Assembly: GCA_940337035.1 (NCBI GenBank)
Contig: CALNHX010007678.1
Location: 1-64,000, forward strand
Origin: Agriotes lineatus
Lineage: Eukaryota > Arthropoda > Insecta > Coleoptera > Elateridae
Length of the DNA: 64,000 nucleotides
Direction of reading: 5' to 3'
A program made the position numbers and the translations under genes. Of this stretch, positions 23,890-33,818 are shown piece after piece. The stretch's first letter is position 1. The number at the start of each line of letters is the position of its first letter. The notes under the pieces were generated by a model that worked only from the letters and a program-made list of their open reading frames with translations, did no database searches and was not told where the DNA came from.

Positions 23890-23907
23890 GTCAGTCAGTT
23901 GACTGAC
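23890..23907. promoter_or_regulatory. perfect palindrome upstream of the BAR-like gene
   Basis: Arms GTCAGTCA and TGACTGAC with a 2-bp centre, 41 bp upstream of the start codon. It could be a protein-binding site; function unknown. Confidence 0.3.
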
Positions 23908-23998
23908 GGACGTTGAACAATAGATCAAATTGCTGTTACTTAGTAAAAATCATCGCTTCTCAGACAGACATTAGACAATTTATTTTTACACGTGCTGT

Positions 23999-24466
23999 TA
24001 GTCGAGTCAGTAAAGCCTAAAAATCGACCAAACTTCTTAATTCTCAGCAACAGCTCCGATTTTGATCAAATTTTTTTTAAAATGTGTGTTTTTTAATATT
24101 ATTCAAAATCAGAAACATCCCAATTTCAGGAAATAATTTTTTATATTGTTTAAACAATAAAAACTGAATTTATGGGGAAAATTATAAAAAAAAATTTTTT
24201 TCGCAGTATTTGTGAAAATATTAATTGTTTTTATCGAAAATTCATTATCAAAAATGTCTCCCGCACTCGTGGTTAACATGTATTTATATTGTTTAAACAA
24301 TAATAGCAACATTTACGTAAAAAAAATGATTTTTTAAACGTTTTTTCGTAATATTTACAAGAAAGTGAAGAGTTTTTATTGAAAATTTAGTATAAATAAT
24401 ATTTTAGACAATTTAAAGTAATAATTATTAAATTGTTTAAACAATGATAACAACATTTATATAATT
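23999..24466 (+). repeat. left terminal inverted repeat (about 468 bp)
   Basis: It contains TAGTCGAGTCA at the edge, AACAGCTCCGATTTTGATCA, TCTCCCGCACTCGTGGTTAA and three TTGTTTAAACAAT palindromes. Longer than the right arm mainly because one palindrome module is missing on the right. Confidence 0.8.
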
Positions 24467-24478
24467 TTTTTTAATATT

Positions 24479-24731
24479 ATGGCTGGCAGTGGTCTAAAAG
24501 AAGTACTTTTCAACTGTATATGCACATAAAACTTGTGATCAAATACTATCAGGACATAATTATTCAAGAGCAGTGCGTGCTCACAGTTTAGTGAAACTAG
24601 CACTTTCAAAAATTATATTTGATGATCTTAAAAGTGATGAAGAATTTGCCGAATTTGAAAGAAATTTTAAAGATTCTGCGATATTTTACAATTTTTATTA
24701 CACTGAAATAATGAAATATTTATCAAATTAG
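24479..24731 (+). pseudogene. broken N-terminal segment of the transposon gene
   Basis: The ATG at 24479 opens a MAGSGLKE block, characteristic of this protein family's N-terminus, but the frame stops after 16 codons. In a shifted frame the sequence continues with an SRAVRAHSLVKLAL block, the next conserved segment, and ends at TAG 24729-24731. The downstream 320-codon frame starts at the same place in yet another frame. At least two frameshifts therefore separate this part from the rest. Confidence 0.65.
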
Positions 24732-24751
24732 TGAATTTCTTTGAAAAAAAA

Positions 24752-25714
24752 ATGATTCTCCTTGAAGAAAGAGGTAACACTTGTAAACTTTGGATTACCT
24801 ATTTTCGTATGATATCTCTTGTCAAGGATTTTATAGCTGCTGAGAGAATGGGAGACTGGAATTTACATTTGAGAACTGCCGAGTTAATGATTCCATTTTT
24901 TCACGCTGCAAGGCATTTTCCTTATGCAAAATCAAGTGAAATTTATTTGCAAAAAATGCATCAATTAGAAGACCAGTTAGATCCGGTCGATTTTGAAAAA
25001 TTTAAACAAAATCACAGCGCCAGAAGGTCAGATGTTTATTTCTCAAAAATATCGACAGATCAGACAATAGAGCAGACACTAATGAAATCCATGAAGGTGG
25101 ATGGGGGACCGTTTAGACGTGGAGCAACTCCAACATCAGCTTTTTATAGAAGAGGTAAAAATCATTTTGTAAAAATTTTCAATAATAATGTAAAGTTGCG
25201 TGCTGCAGCTGAAGTATTTATGCTTGAAAATCAACGTGAAGAAGTACTTTTTAACGAAGGTATATTTTCTATTCTCGCACTGTGTGGTGCAAAAACTTCA
25301 AACAACTTAAACGAATGGAGGTATAAACGTTTAATAATGCTCGCTTCAAAGACGAAAAGCGTTCAAATTGCATCACTTCTTCCAACAGAAGATGCAGCTC
25401 AGCAGCATATTAAAAGGGCTTATTTGCAAATACAGCAGTGGAAAAATAATTCACTAATACCTCCCGAAAAATGGGGTTGGAAAAAAGAAAATTATTTAAT
25501 ACCAGTGCAAATGGCGCAACCAGCAGCACCGGACAACATTTTAAAAATTATTTTTTGGTCATGCAAAGCTGGATGTGGGGCAGCATGTGGATGCAGAAAA
25601 AGTGGTTTGCATTGCTCCCCTGCATGCATTGTTTGTAGTGGCAATGATTGCAATAATCATCCACCAATTGAAGAGGAGCGAGAATTCGAAACTGAGGATT
25701 TAGACGCCGATTAG
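24752..25714 (+). CDS. Academ-like transposon protein, internally deleted
   Basis: 320 codons from the first ATG; the open frame reaches back to 24731 without a Met. Residues about 10-85 match the family's central region (KLWITYFRM, then RMGDWNLHL and HAARHFPYAKS). At about 105-120 comes TIEQTLMKSMK, which in full-length relatives is followed by several hundred residues. Here the sequence jumps almost directly to ATPTSAFYRRGK, corresponding to the GCDTTS-type nuclease motif, so the intervening nuclease body is deleted and the Cys and Asp of GCD are missing. The C-terminus is typical: WGWK, then a cysteine-rich cluster (CKAGCGAACGCRKSGLHC, CVVC-like pair, CNN) that probably binds zinc. An AATAAAG lies about 45 bp past the stop. 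The frame is intact, yet the nuclease cannot be active. Confidence 0.7.
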   Translation: MILLEERGNTCKLWITYFRMISLVKDFIAAERMGDWNLHLRTAELMIPFFHAARHFPYAKSSEIYLQKMHQLEDQLDPVDFEKFKQNHSARRSDVYFSKISTDQTIEQTLMKSMKVDGGPFRRGATPTSAFYRRGKNHFVKIFNNNVKLRAAAEVFMLENQREEVLFNEGIFSILALCGAKTSNNLNEWRYKRLIMLASKTKSVQIASLLPTEDAAQQHIKRAYLQIQQWKNNSLIPPEKWGWKKENYLIPVQMAQPAAPDNILKIIFWSCKAGCGAACGCRKSGLHCSPACIVCSGNDCNNHPPIEEEREFETEDLDAD

Positions 25715-26063
25715 ATTTTTATTCGTCTACTGTATTATAAAACAATATAATATTCTTTAATAAAGTTTTCATGTAAATATTTTTAAATAATGACACTTTT
25801 ATAAATAACATAAATAAATAAAAAACATTAAGAACAAATTATGTATACTATTCATTTGTGTACTAGATTTGCAATAAAAACAATTTGCTTTTTTATAAAT
25901 ATCGCCAGAAAAAATAAAAAAAAATATTTTTCATTAAAATTTCATTGTTATCGTTATTTAAAAAATATAAATAATTACTAACTCTGATTTAAATAAATAT
26001 ATCTTTCCGTAAGATTTTAATAGAAACAGTTCACTTTTCTATAAATATGTGGAAAATTTTTTT

Positions 26064-26480
26064 TTATATAAATGTTATCATTGTTTAAACAATATAAATA
26101 ATTATTATTTTAAATTGTGTAAAATATTATTTATACTAAATTTTCAATAAAAACTCTTTACTTTCTTGTAAATATTACAAAAAAACATTGAAAAAATAAT
26201 TTTTAAATAATTGTTAACCACGAGTGCGGGAGACATTGTTGATAATACATTTTCAATAAAAACAATTAATATTTTCACAAATATTGGGAAAAAAAAATTA
26301 AAATAAATTTTTCCCATAAATTCAGTTTTTATTGTTTAAATAATATAAAAAATTATTTCCTGAAATTCGGATGTTTCTGATTTTAAATAATATTTAAAAA
26401 CACACATTTTATAACAAAAATGATCAAAATCGGAGCTGTTGCTGAGAATTAAGAAGTTAAAACCTTCATTGACTCGACTA
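26064..26480 (-). repeat. right terminal inverted repeat (about 417 bp)
   Basis: Inverse of 23999-24466, ending TGACTCGACTA before the TGT duplication at 26481-26483. Just inside it (25900-26063) are two further diverged modules of the same kind. Confidence 0.8.
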
Positions 26481-26501
26481 TGTAGGAAAATGTACGGTAT
26501 T

Positions 26502-26795
26502 TATACAGTGAATTTATTATAACGCGCAATGTGGCATTCCTGTTTCCATAAGGACTTGATTGTTACTATTGGTTTCTAAGGGTACGCCACGCCATGTGTA
26601 AATGCGTTCATTTTAAAATGAAATATATGAACAGTAATTTTATTGAAAAAGAAGCATCATAAAAAACATCAGGGCTTGTAATAACCCACATACTTGCTGA
26701 AAACTGAAGTCCTTATACTACAGTAACGTTTCCATATTCCATTTTAATATAAACGCATTTACACATATTGCGCGTTATAATAAACTCCCTGTATA
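26502..26795. mobile_element. 294-bp MITE, TACAGGG-type ends
   Basis: Terminal inverted repeats of about 30 bp: left TATACAGTGAATTTATTATA then ACGCGCAATGTG, right the inverse with TATACAGGGAGTTT. TA at the edges fits Tc1/mariner-type insertion. A second inverted pair inside (GTGTAAATGCGTT near 26595 and its inverse near 26755) makes the whole element a long hairpin. Confidence 0.65.
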
Positions 26796-27066
26796 CAAAA
26801 TCGTTTAAAAGCTCGCGCCTTGCACGGAAAACTACACTTTTCTCAACTTCTTGTACAAAATACTGTCCCGTCGGATCTGTAACAAAAATAAATATTATTG
26901 ATCGTGACTACCGATCCAAGGATCGTACGTTCGATACCAGTAAGACTTTTAAACAAATAAAAGGTGTGGATGAAAGCCATATGAAAGCTAGAGACCCTGT
27001 ATATAATGTAACTATATACAGGGACTCTAATGAAAGCGAAGGTTACTAAATTACCTTAATGAAAGC

Positions 27067-27447
27067 CAGAGTCAGTAGATATAGGAGAGTACCGCCACGT
27101 CCGCCATGTTTGTTCCTCTGTCATATGCGCCACTTTGAGGTTAGTAACACAATTCCGACAATGTGACATTTATTGGCAATCCGAAATTTTACTTAAAATT
27201 GGCAAGACTGTAAGTCTATGTCAAATTGGAGGTTAGCAGATTAGGTTTTGTTTGTTATTCGACACAGACTGGCGCAAAACATAACCTGCAAACCTCTAAT
27301 TTGACATAGACTTACAGTCTTGCCAATTTCAAGTAAAATTTTAAACATAACTCAATCAGTTATTACTGATGGGAACAAAAATGGCGGCGATGGCGGCATT
27401 TTCACGGATCAAAGAATGGCGGTACTCTCCTATATCTACTGACTCTG
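27067..27447. mobile_element. 381-bp MITE with 31-bp perfect TIRs
   Basis: Ends begin CAGAGTCAGTAGATATAGGA and match perfectly over 31 bp. The flanking ATGAAAGC would be an 8-bp target duplication, as for hAT or P-type elements, but the octamer recurs nearby, so that reading needs caution. A hairpin of family H is nested inside. Confidence 0.75.
27187..27341. repeat. hairpin family H, copy 2
   Basis: Arms contain GGCAAGACTGTAAGTCTATG, TCAAATTGGAGGTTAGCAGA and a TTAGGTTTTG block, with the inverse on the right. It is clearly related to 5571-5707. Confidence 0.65.
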
Positions 27448-27455
27448 ATGAAAGC

Positions 27456-28033
27456 CTATACAGAATTCCATCTTTCGAAAGAGACGTAAAGTCGTGGACC
27501 ACATGTTACTGTGATGTATAACATGTAAAATATTCGTTACTAGAGTTGGAACTCCTTGGAAAATTGTATTAGGGTCTTGAGCATATGACCATAACAGTTG
27601 TGTCTAAGGTACCTGATACACTGTGAATAGTGCTTCTTTTTGAGAGCAACTTTAAAGGGATCTGTTCGTTAAATGTAGTATAGTAAAAAAACTAAGTCTT
27701 TTAATATTATATATGTATTTTGGTATCGTATAAGCATTTGGAAGGAAACTGAATACGCATTAGTACTACACGTTAATATATTTATGTTACAATATATTTG
27801 AAATTCTGAAAACCTTACAAATAAACGTGATTATGCTTCATTTTATATTTTGAAAGCACATGACGAGCTGAATCCATTAGCATTGAGAAAGCATTCCAAT
27901 AAAAATATTAGATTAGGTTTAGTTATGTTAGGTGAGGTTACGTCATATTAAGATGGGTTTCATTAATTCTTTTGCGTATTTCGGTTATAAACTGTGTTAT
28001 TATTAGGCCAGATCAAGTTAGGTTATGTCATAA
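27456..28033. other. no gene recognised
   Basis: AT-rich, with scattered TTAGGT words near 27910-27945. No domain-bearing frame. Confidence 0.4.
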
Positions 28034-28206
28034 TGGAGCCTCAGCTGGTCAGTGGTTTTCACTGCTGCAGCCGATGTTACAGTGAAACGCGGGATATTAG
28101 GGCGAGAGTTCGACTCCCGGTTCGGGCGTTCCGGTTTCACTTTGTTCACGACCAACTAAATTACTATGGCCTGCACATAGGGAACACCTCCTGTAGCCAC
28201 CTATTG
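28034..28206 (+). mobile_element. tRNA-derived SINE
   Basis: An A-box-like TCAGCTGGTCAGTGGT (28041-28056) is followed about 50 bp later by a good B box, GAGTTCGACTCCC (28106-28118). Both are internal RNA polymerase III promoter parts. The 3' part includes CTATGGCCTGCACATAGGGA, which recurs inverted at 30341-30385. I did not find a clear target duplication. Confidence 0.6.
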
Positions 28207-28419
28207 TGAGAATTTAAAAGCATTTAGTGTGTTTCTTAGCTCAAATGTCAAAATATGACGTTTAACTTTAAAAGGTTAGTTGCACCATGAAATCTCAGTT
28301 TATTGTTTTTGTTGAAATTTAACACAACTTCTAATAAATCAATACATAAAGTAAGTATATTTGTGGAAGTTTTAATCCACGGTCTTGCAGATAAATTAAT
28401 CGTAGCAAGGGTCGGGAAA

Positions 28420-28551
28420 ACTGCAGAATCTGGGGCCACTTCCCCTGCTATTGGTAATATTAATTATTATTAACCATGTTTCTCTAGTAACCATAACCAA
28501 AATTATCAGGAAAGCAATAAAAGGAGGGGAATTGGCCCCGAATTCTGCAGT
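28420..28551. repeat. inverted repeat, 19-bp arms
   Basis: ACTGCAGAATCTGGGGCCA at 28420-28438 and its near inverse at 28533-28551, 17 of 19 matching. Confidence 0.5.
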
Positions 28552-29250
28552 ACAAATGCTATGGATGCTGAATAAATGTTGGTTTCAGGCATGTCATTGA
28601 TTTTTAAACTTTGGATTTTCAACTGTAGTTCTACTGGTAATAACAATCCTTCGCTATTGATGGATGCTGTTTGGAGAGATGACAGTTGGGCAATACTACT
28701 AATAAAACTAAAATGTTCTGCGTTATTTGAACTGGCAGACGATTTAACTATTTCACAGCGCAAATTTTGCCTTAGTGCATATTCTGCTGTTCGGGCATCT
28801 GTAGCTTCATTGAGAGAAAGTTGTTTAAACTGCATCAGAACTGAATGCTTGTGTTAATACATAATAGAAGCCAGCTTGCTCAAGAAGAAATTTTATGCAT
28901 AAATAAGTACTTTCTGAAGTGAATTCTAGAGCGTGTCTGGTTTCTTTTGTCAATCCTGGTAATCCCGTACTACATGAACGTAAGGTGCAATGCTGCTATC
29001 GAAGGAACGAATGTATTGACTTTTGTTTGAAACGTGTATTTGGAAAAAATTATAAAGATTCCCCATGTATGTTACTGTAGTATTAACGTTAAGAAAATTA
29101 TTGTCACCGGATTCTTTCAAAAATTTAAATGAACTAGTCGCTGTAGGAGCAAATATTGGGATAGTTCGAGGAACATTCTTCTTTTCAAAATTTGTGGGAT
29201 ATAAATGCACTCTTGTTAAATATCGAACAGATTTAACTGATAATCCCCTC
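28506..29250 (-). pseudogene. P-element/THAP9-like transposase fragment
   Basis: Two minus-strand frames recall the C-terminal half of P-element-like transposases. The upstream one (29210 down to 28950) has HLYPTNFEKKNVPR followed by a YNFFQIH-type helix and SFDSSIAPY, matching the segment after the GTP-binding insertion. After a gap with stops the second (28835-28506) carries NEATDARTAEYAL, IVKSSASSNN and later IYSASIAFV, resembling the end of such proteins. The apparent start at 29210 is a GTG. No THAP zinc finger or catalytic core is visible upstream, so this is a 5'-truncated relic. Family assignment rests on remembered resemblance. Confidence 0.6.
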
Positions 29251-30336
29251 CGTAAATTACATAATAATCTGAAATACGTTGAAGTAATTTTCCATTCGAG
29301 GAATACATATTACGTTCTAAAAACAAATTTCTGGAAATTTTAAAGCACGACAATAATCGAATAACAAAAATAGTGGTAATGACGAAAGAAAAGGATGCCC
29401 AATGTAATTTCTAATTGATCCCCCACTTAACGTTTTAAAAAGTGCGACATTAGATGAAAAAGTGTCCGCAACCAGTCGTAACACAACAAAACAACAAGCA
29501 GTTACAAGTTGCAGAAATTATCACTGTTAACAAGCTGCTGTGGTACGAAATGATTTTTACATACTGCCGTATAGTCTGTAATTTTAGAGATATGTGCAAT
29601 AAAAATGTAGTTAACATGCAACATCTAGTTTTTTTACTGTTTATTAATACCACAAAATTCGCGTAAAAATTCAACCCATTGCTGCCGAACACACAATTCA
29701 CTAGGCAGTTGGCAGTAACCATTTTAAAATTTAGTAGAATATTTTCACAACTAAGGATGTACGCAGAGCTGGACTGAGTGTGGAGAAGTTTTTCGGCGAT
29801 AACAAGAAGACCTGAACTGTTACGATAGTGCTAACCTTATGGGTGCCAATGGTTACCAGCACAGCTTGTTTAACCTTTATCAGCAGAAACCCGCAAGGAG
29901 TTTGTTGTGAAGTTTGCAAAAAACAATACCATGCTTCTTATGTGGCAAAAAACTACGATATTATTATACCGGGGCTACTATAGAAATGTCTGGTGCTTGA
30001 TATTGCAGGTGTTCAAAGTCTGGTTGAGATAAAACTGTTTTGTAATTGGGTATTTATACTATAAAACAGGTTAAAATAAAATAAATAAATAAAATTATAT
30101 TCAATACTTTTAACAAGCAGAGTACTAATAAGTGCTATAGCTATTTTGATTGTTAGAATATCATTTAAGTTGTCAATACATTTTCAAAGGTGACTTAATA
30201 TATTCATATTTCAATTTTCGACAATTGGCAAAATAAGCATTTCTATAGAAACAACATATGCTATTGTATGCCATATGTCAAATATTTAAATTTGCCGCCA
30301 TAAATAAAGTACGTTTCAGTATTAATTACTAGATGT
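29251..30336. other. no gene recognised
   Basis: AT-rich. Overlapping open frames at 29450-29722 and 29731-29919 show no domain. It may include decayed upstream parts of the P-like element. Confidence 0.4.
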
Positions 30337-30340
30337 CTCT

Positions 30341-30385
30341 AGGTGGTGTTCCCTATGTGCAGGCCATAGTATTTAATTTAGTCAG
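30341..30385 (-). repeat. SINE 3' tail, inverted copy
   Basis: Reads on the minus strand as CTATGGCCTGCACATAGGGA with an AACACC continuation, the same as the end of 28034-28206. The tRNA-like head is missing. Confidence 0.55.
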
Positions 30386-30496
30386 CCATGCTTTGTTAAG
30401 GCATGATATGATAAGGGAAACCCGCGCCCCTAGAAGTAAAGCGAAATTGGTAACAAGGGGAAACGGCAGGGCTTAGGGCTGAAAAAAAACTACGTT

Positions 30497-30632
30497 AAGA
30501 CAAACAGCTTAGGTGAGATTTGGTTAACATGGGTTACGTTTAGATTAAGGCAGGTTAGGTCAGGTAAGACTGAGTTAGTTCAAATTTCGTTAGGTTAGGT
30601 TAGGTTGGGTTGGGTCAGATTATGTTAGGTTA
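30497..30632 (+). repeat. interstitial TTAGG-rich tract
   Basis: Three perfect GGTTA units at about 30589-30603 followed by GGTTGGGTTGGG, within a wider zone dense in TTAGGT. TTAGG is the common insect telomere repeat; short internal runs are frequent and do not imply a chromosome end. Confidence 0.6.
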
Positions 30633-30931
30633 CTTTATATAGTGCGAAACAAGAATGGAGGAAAAATTATACACGACTATAATTACATCAAGGAGCATAG
30701 TTAGACAAACAAACAATATAAAATTAGCTGGTATTATAATCGATACAGACGAAGAAGACACGATGCACAAATAAGTTAACGAAATTAGGGGACACAAGAC
30801 ACCATGTACAAAAAAACAAAAATAGAAGAGAAGAAACGGGAAATAGAAGAAGCGGACCGAAGAGAGGAAGATATAATGATGAAAGGTGGACTATATAGCG
30901 CCAGAAAGAAAAGGTACCGAGGTTACAAACA

Positions 30932-33075
30932 TTGGAAACAAAAACAATAAATGTGGTTACAATGTATACTAAAACGGACAAACAAACAATACTCCATTGT
31001 CACCTTAACACAAAGAAGAGCAAATCACCTTCTGGTGAAATCCAAAGTAAGAATTGGATGGACGAGGTGTGGAATTCAAGGACTGATAACATCGGTCAAA
31101 TGCTACAAGTTTGGAAGATATGGTCATTAGACAGGGAGCTGCAAAGAAATAACCACCGTGAGAGAGATATTTCTAAAGTGCTGTCAAGCGGGGCATACAG
31201 TCAAGTAGTTTACAAACACAACGCATTTTTAGTAAACGGATACAAAGCGGGTGACATGTGACAGTGAAGTTGTGAAGAAACTCAGGACAAAAGATAGGGG
31301 TGTACCTGCTGGACATAATAATTAGATTCATGCAAGTAAATATAGACAGGGGTAGAACGGCACATGATGTGGTAAAAGCTACTGCAAATCTTAAAAGAGT
31401 TGATGTAATATTAGTTACCTAGTAACCGCACATAACATTCACTAAAAAAGGTTCACTATTAAAAATTTGGATGCAGCCATTGCAATCATTGACAGGAGGG
31501 TAGTAGTAGAAGCTATGGAGAATGGCACAGTCTTTAAGTGGATTGGGATGGAAAAATAGTAATAATATAGCTACTACTTGTAGTTAAACGAGACCTTAGA
31601 AAACTTTAATGGCAGATTACAAAAGTTATATCAAAACAGGGTTAAATATATGAACAAGAAAATAATAATAACCGACCATTTTAATACCAAATTCAGAGAA
31701 TGGGGTAGTCTCAATGACAACAAACGGGCTGAAGTTCTAGCTGAATGGCTTACACAGAAAAACCTTATATTAAATATATATATAGTAGATAGTTTAACAG
31801 AGTGGCGAAACAATATACAATTGAGAAGGAAAACTTTAGTTATCATAACATCTTCTTCAAAGTTGCACAAGTGCAGCTGGAAACTAGAGAAAGAGTTTAT
31901 AAACATGCTGAACGAGAGGCTTAAAACATACAATAGAATGGATATATGTGCAGAGCAACTAATATCAACAATAAAGGAAATTCGAGAGAACGCTCACCTA
32001 AAGTACACGAGAGGTATTGGCAAGATGCCAGTATATTGGTGAAACAAAATAATCTTTAAGAACGAAGAAAGCGCTTAAATGCCAAAAGCATATATACGAG
32101 AGCTAACAAGAATAGTTACTTGAATGCACATGAAGGAACAACCACAAGCAGGAACGAATGCGTTAAGAACAAGAAATGGAAGCACGGACGCGGATTTGCC
32201 AGGAAGTTGATGAAAAACGATGGAGTGACGTTTCTAAAATAGTCATCAAAAAGTTTAAAGCAACTGCCAATGTTAGCATCAATGTGAGAAAAATTGTGGA
32301 CACCATGGAGACGACATGAGATTAAGAAAAGGAATTAGGGCCATCCAAGAGGTCACAACGCTATTTAGTGAAAAAGAGGTATCAGAGACGGTGAATAGAC
32401 TTAATAATAAGAAAGTATTTGGACCCGACGCCATTCTCCTTCACATCATAGTCTCCAAAGATATGGAAGAGAGCTTCATTAATTCTCAAGAGAAGGCGAA
32501 CAACGAACATATGAATAGGTACTATATCCGACCAATGTATTTGATACTTCTGCAAACATTTTGGAAATTTTAATAAGCCCCCAGTTCGGATTATACTCGT
32601 AGTAACAGTGGGAATAAAGGGATAAAGTGAATCTTGTAGATAGCAAAATCCATAGAGTGATAAGAAATATGAAGAAATTATTTTAAACGGCAGAAAAACC
32701 TAAGAACTAACCTTGAAATTAGGGTAAACAGAAATCTGAAGTAAGGAAACAATAAAATACGTTGGAAGGAACATGAATGTTAATCCCACATATAGTGAAA
32801 ATGGTGGAAAAGGTTAAGAATAGCATAAATGCCTTAAATGGAGTAATGCCAAATATGTATGGGCTAGGATTATTAAAACGAAAGATGCTGTCTAAATAGA
32901 ATAATGACAGATTCAATATAAAACACCAATCTGAGAAACCGCAAAACATTTGCAGAAGAAGGAATTTACTAGGATTCAAAGGGCCGACGCGATGAATAAA
33001 CTGTGCATACCGTACACACCTTATTTTTGTCTTATAGATGAAATACCATTAGAGAGGAAACGTACAAAAATGTAA
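30932..33075 (+). pseudogene. R1-clade LINE, decayed
   Basis: Conserved blocks occur in the right order on the plus strand, broken by many stops and frameshifts: a Cys/His gag-like zone near 31090-31270; the start of the endonuclease (MQVNIDRGRTAHDVV at about 31330); IIITDHFN then FREWGS and RAEVLAEW (31660-31750), equivalent to the GDFNAK block; KMPVYW (about 32025); RT entry FSEKEVSETVNRL with GPDAI (32360-32430); and the C-terminal INALNGVMPN, CAYRT-like and EIPLER blocks (32825-33060). This spacing fits a shortened R1-type element. No 28S rDNA flanks it. The RT catalytic YADD region is not visible. Confidence 0.7.
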
Positions 33076-33818
33076 GACCCAGTCAATATAATGAATATTA
33101 CCAACAAATACCAAATACCAACAAATGGTAGCAATACCGAACCAACACGTTGATGGCTTGTGTAAATAGCTACCGATAGTAATGCAGCTCCACCGCACTA
33201 ACTCAAGTGTTTTTGGTTGCTCGTACAAACATTTTAGCTCCAATAAAGTCTACGAAAACAGATACGTGGCTCCAATAACTCTCGTAAAATTTTATAGCCA
33301 TTGCAGACTATTATTTTTGCTATTTACCTTTCTAAATTACATACCCAATACGAGACAATGACGTAAAATTATGTTGAAAATCGATTCTTTTAGGAGTCGA
33401 ACTAACTGGCACAAAGCTACAAAACCTCATAACGTACATGCATGTATAGAACATGTTTTATTTTCGACAGCTTCGATTATAGCATACTGACTAAAAATGC
33501 GTGATTACATATTCACTGTAGGTGGAGCAGATCTTTGGTATACTTCATTGTTTTGGAGCAAAATGGATATTAATTCTGCTACTAAAGGTAGTCATTATTT
33601 TACTTCTTCAAATATTTTAACTAACGGCTCGATAATATGAGCCTTAAGACAACAAGTGGTTTTAGGAAAAGTTTTGCAAGAAACAAAAAGAATATCGATT
33701 TAAAAATATAGAGAGACGAGTCACAAGCACCCATACCAAACTAGAAATAGAAATGTAAAATTTCTAAATTCGTTAAATGTGAAAGTTTATGTATGTACCT
33801 ATACTAATATATAGAATG

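Larger units (their letters stand above)
23999..26480 (+). mobile_element. 2.48-kb TIR transposon, Academ-like by its gene
   Basis: Ends are TAGTCGAGTCA and its exact inverse. After a short variable gap the arms match again through AACTTCTTAATTCTCAGCAA and continue with high similarity for more than 400 bp (23999-24466 and about 26064-26480). The 3-bp sequence TGT lies directly outside both ends, a likely target duplication. Arms contain repeated modules of about 130-150 bp with the palindrome TTGTTTAAACAAT and a TTTTTATTGAAAATT-type stretch. The single gene inside belongs to a family I recall as multicopy in insects, fish and cnidarians with an XPG/FEN-like GCDTTS motif. Academ transposons carry XPG nucleases and make 3-4 bp duplications, so Academ is my best guess, from memory only. 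Confidence 0.8.
26970..27455. repeat. hairpin cassettes separated by ATGAAAGC
   Basis: The octamer occurs at 26970, 26981, 27030, 27059 and 27448. Between the second and third lies a 41-bp hairpin (26989-27029), between the third and fourth 21 bp with an AAGGT/ACCTT inverted pair, and between the fourth and fifth a 381-bp TIR element. Bases next to the octamer are also shared (GACTCT before it, AGAG after it). Confidence 0.7.

Noticed and set aside
30497..30632. True telomere
   Set aside because: Only three perfect TTAGG units, with unrelated sequence on both sides.
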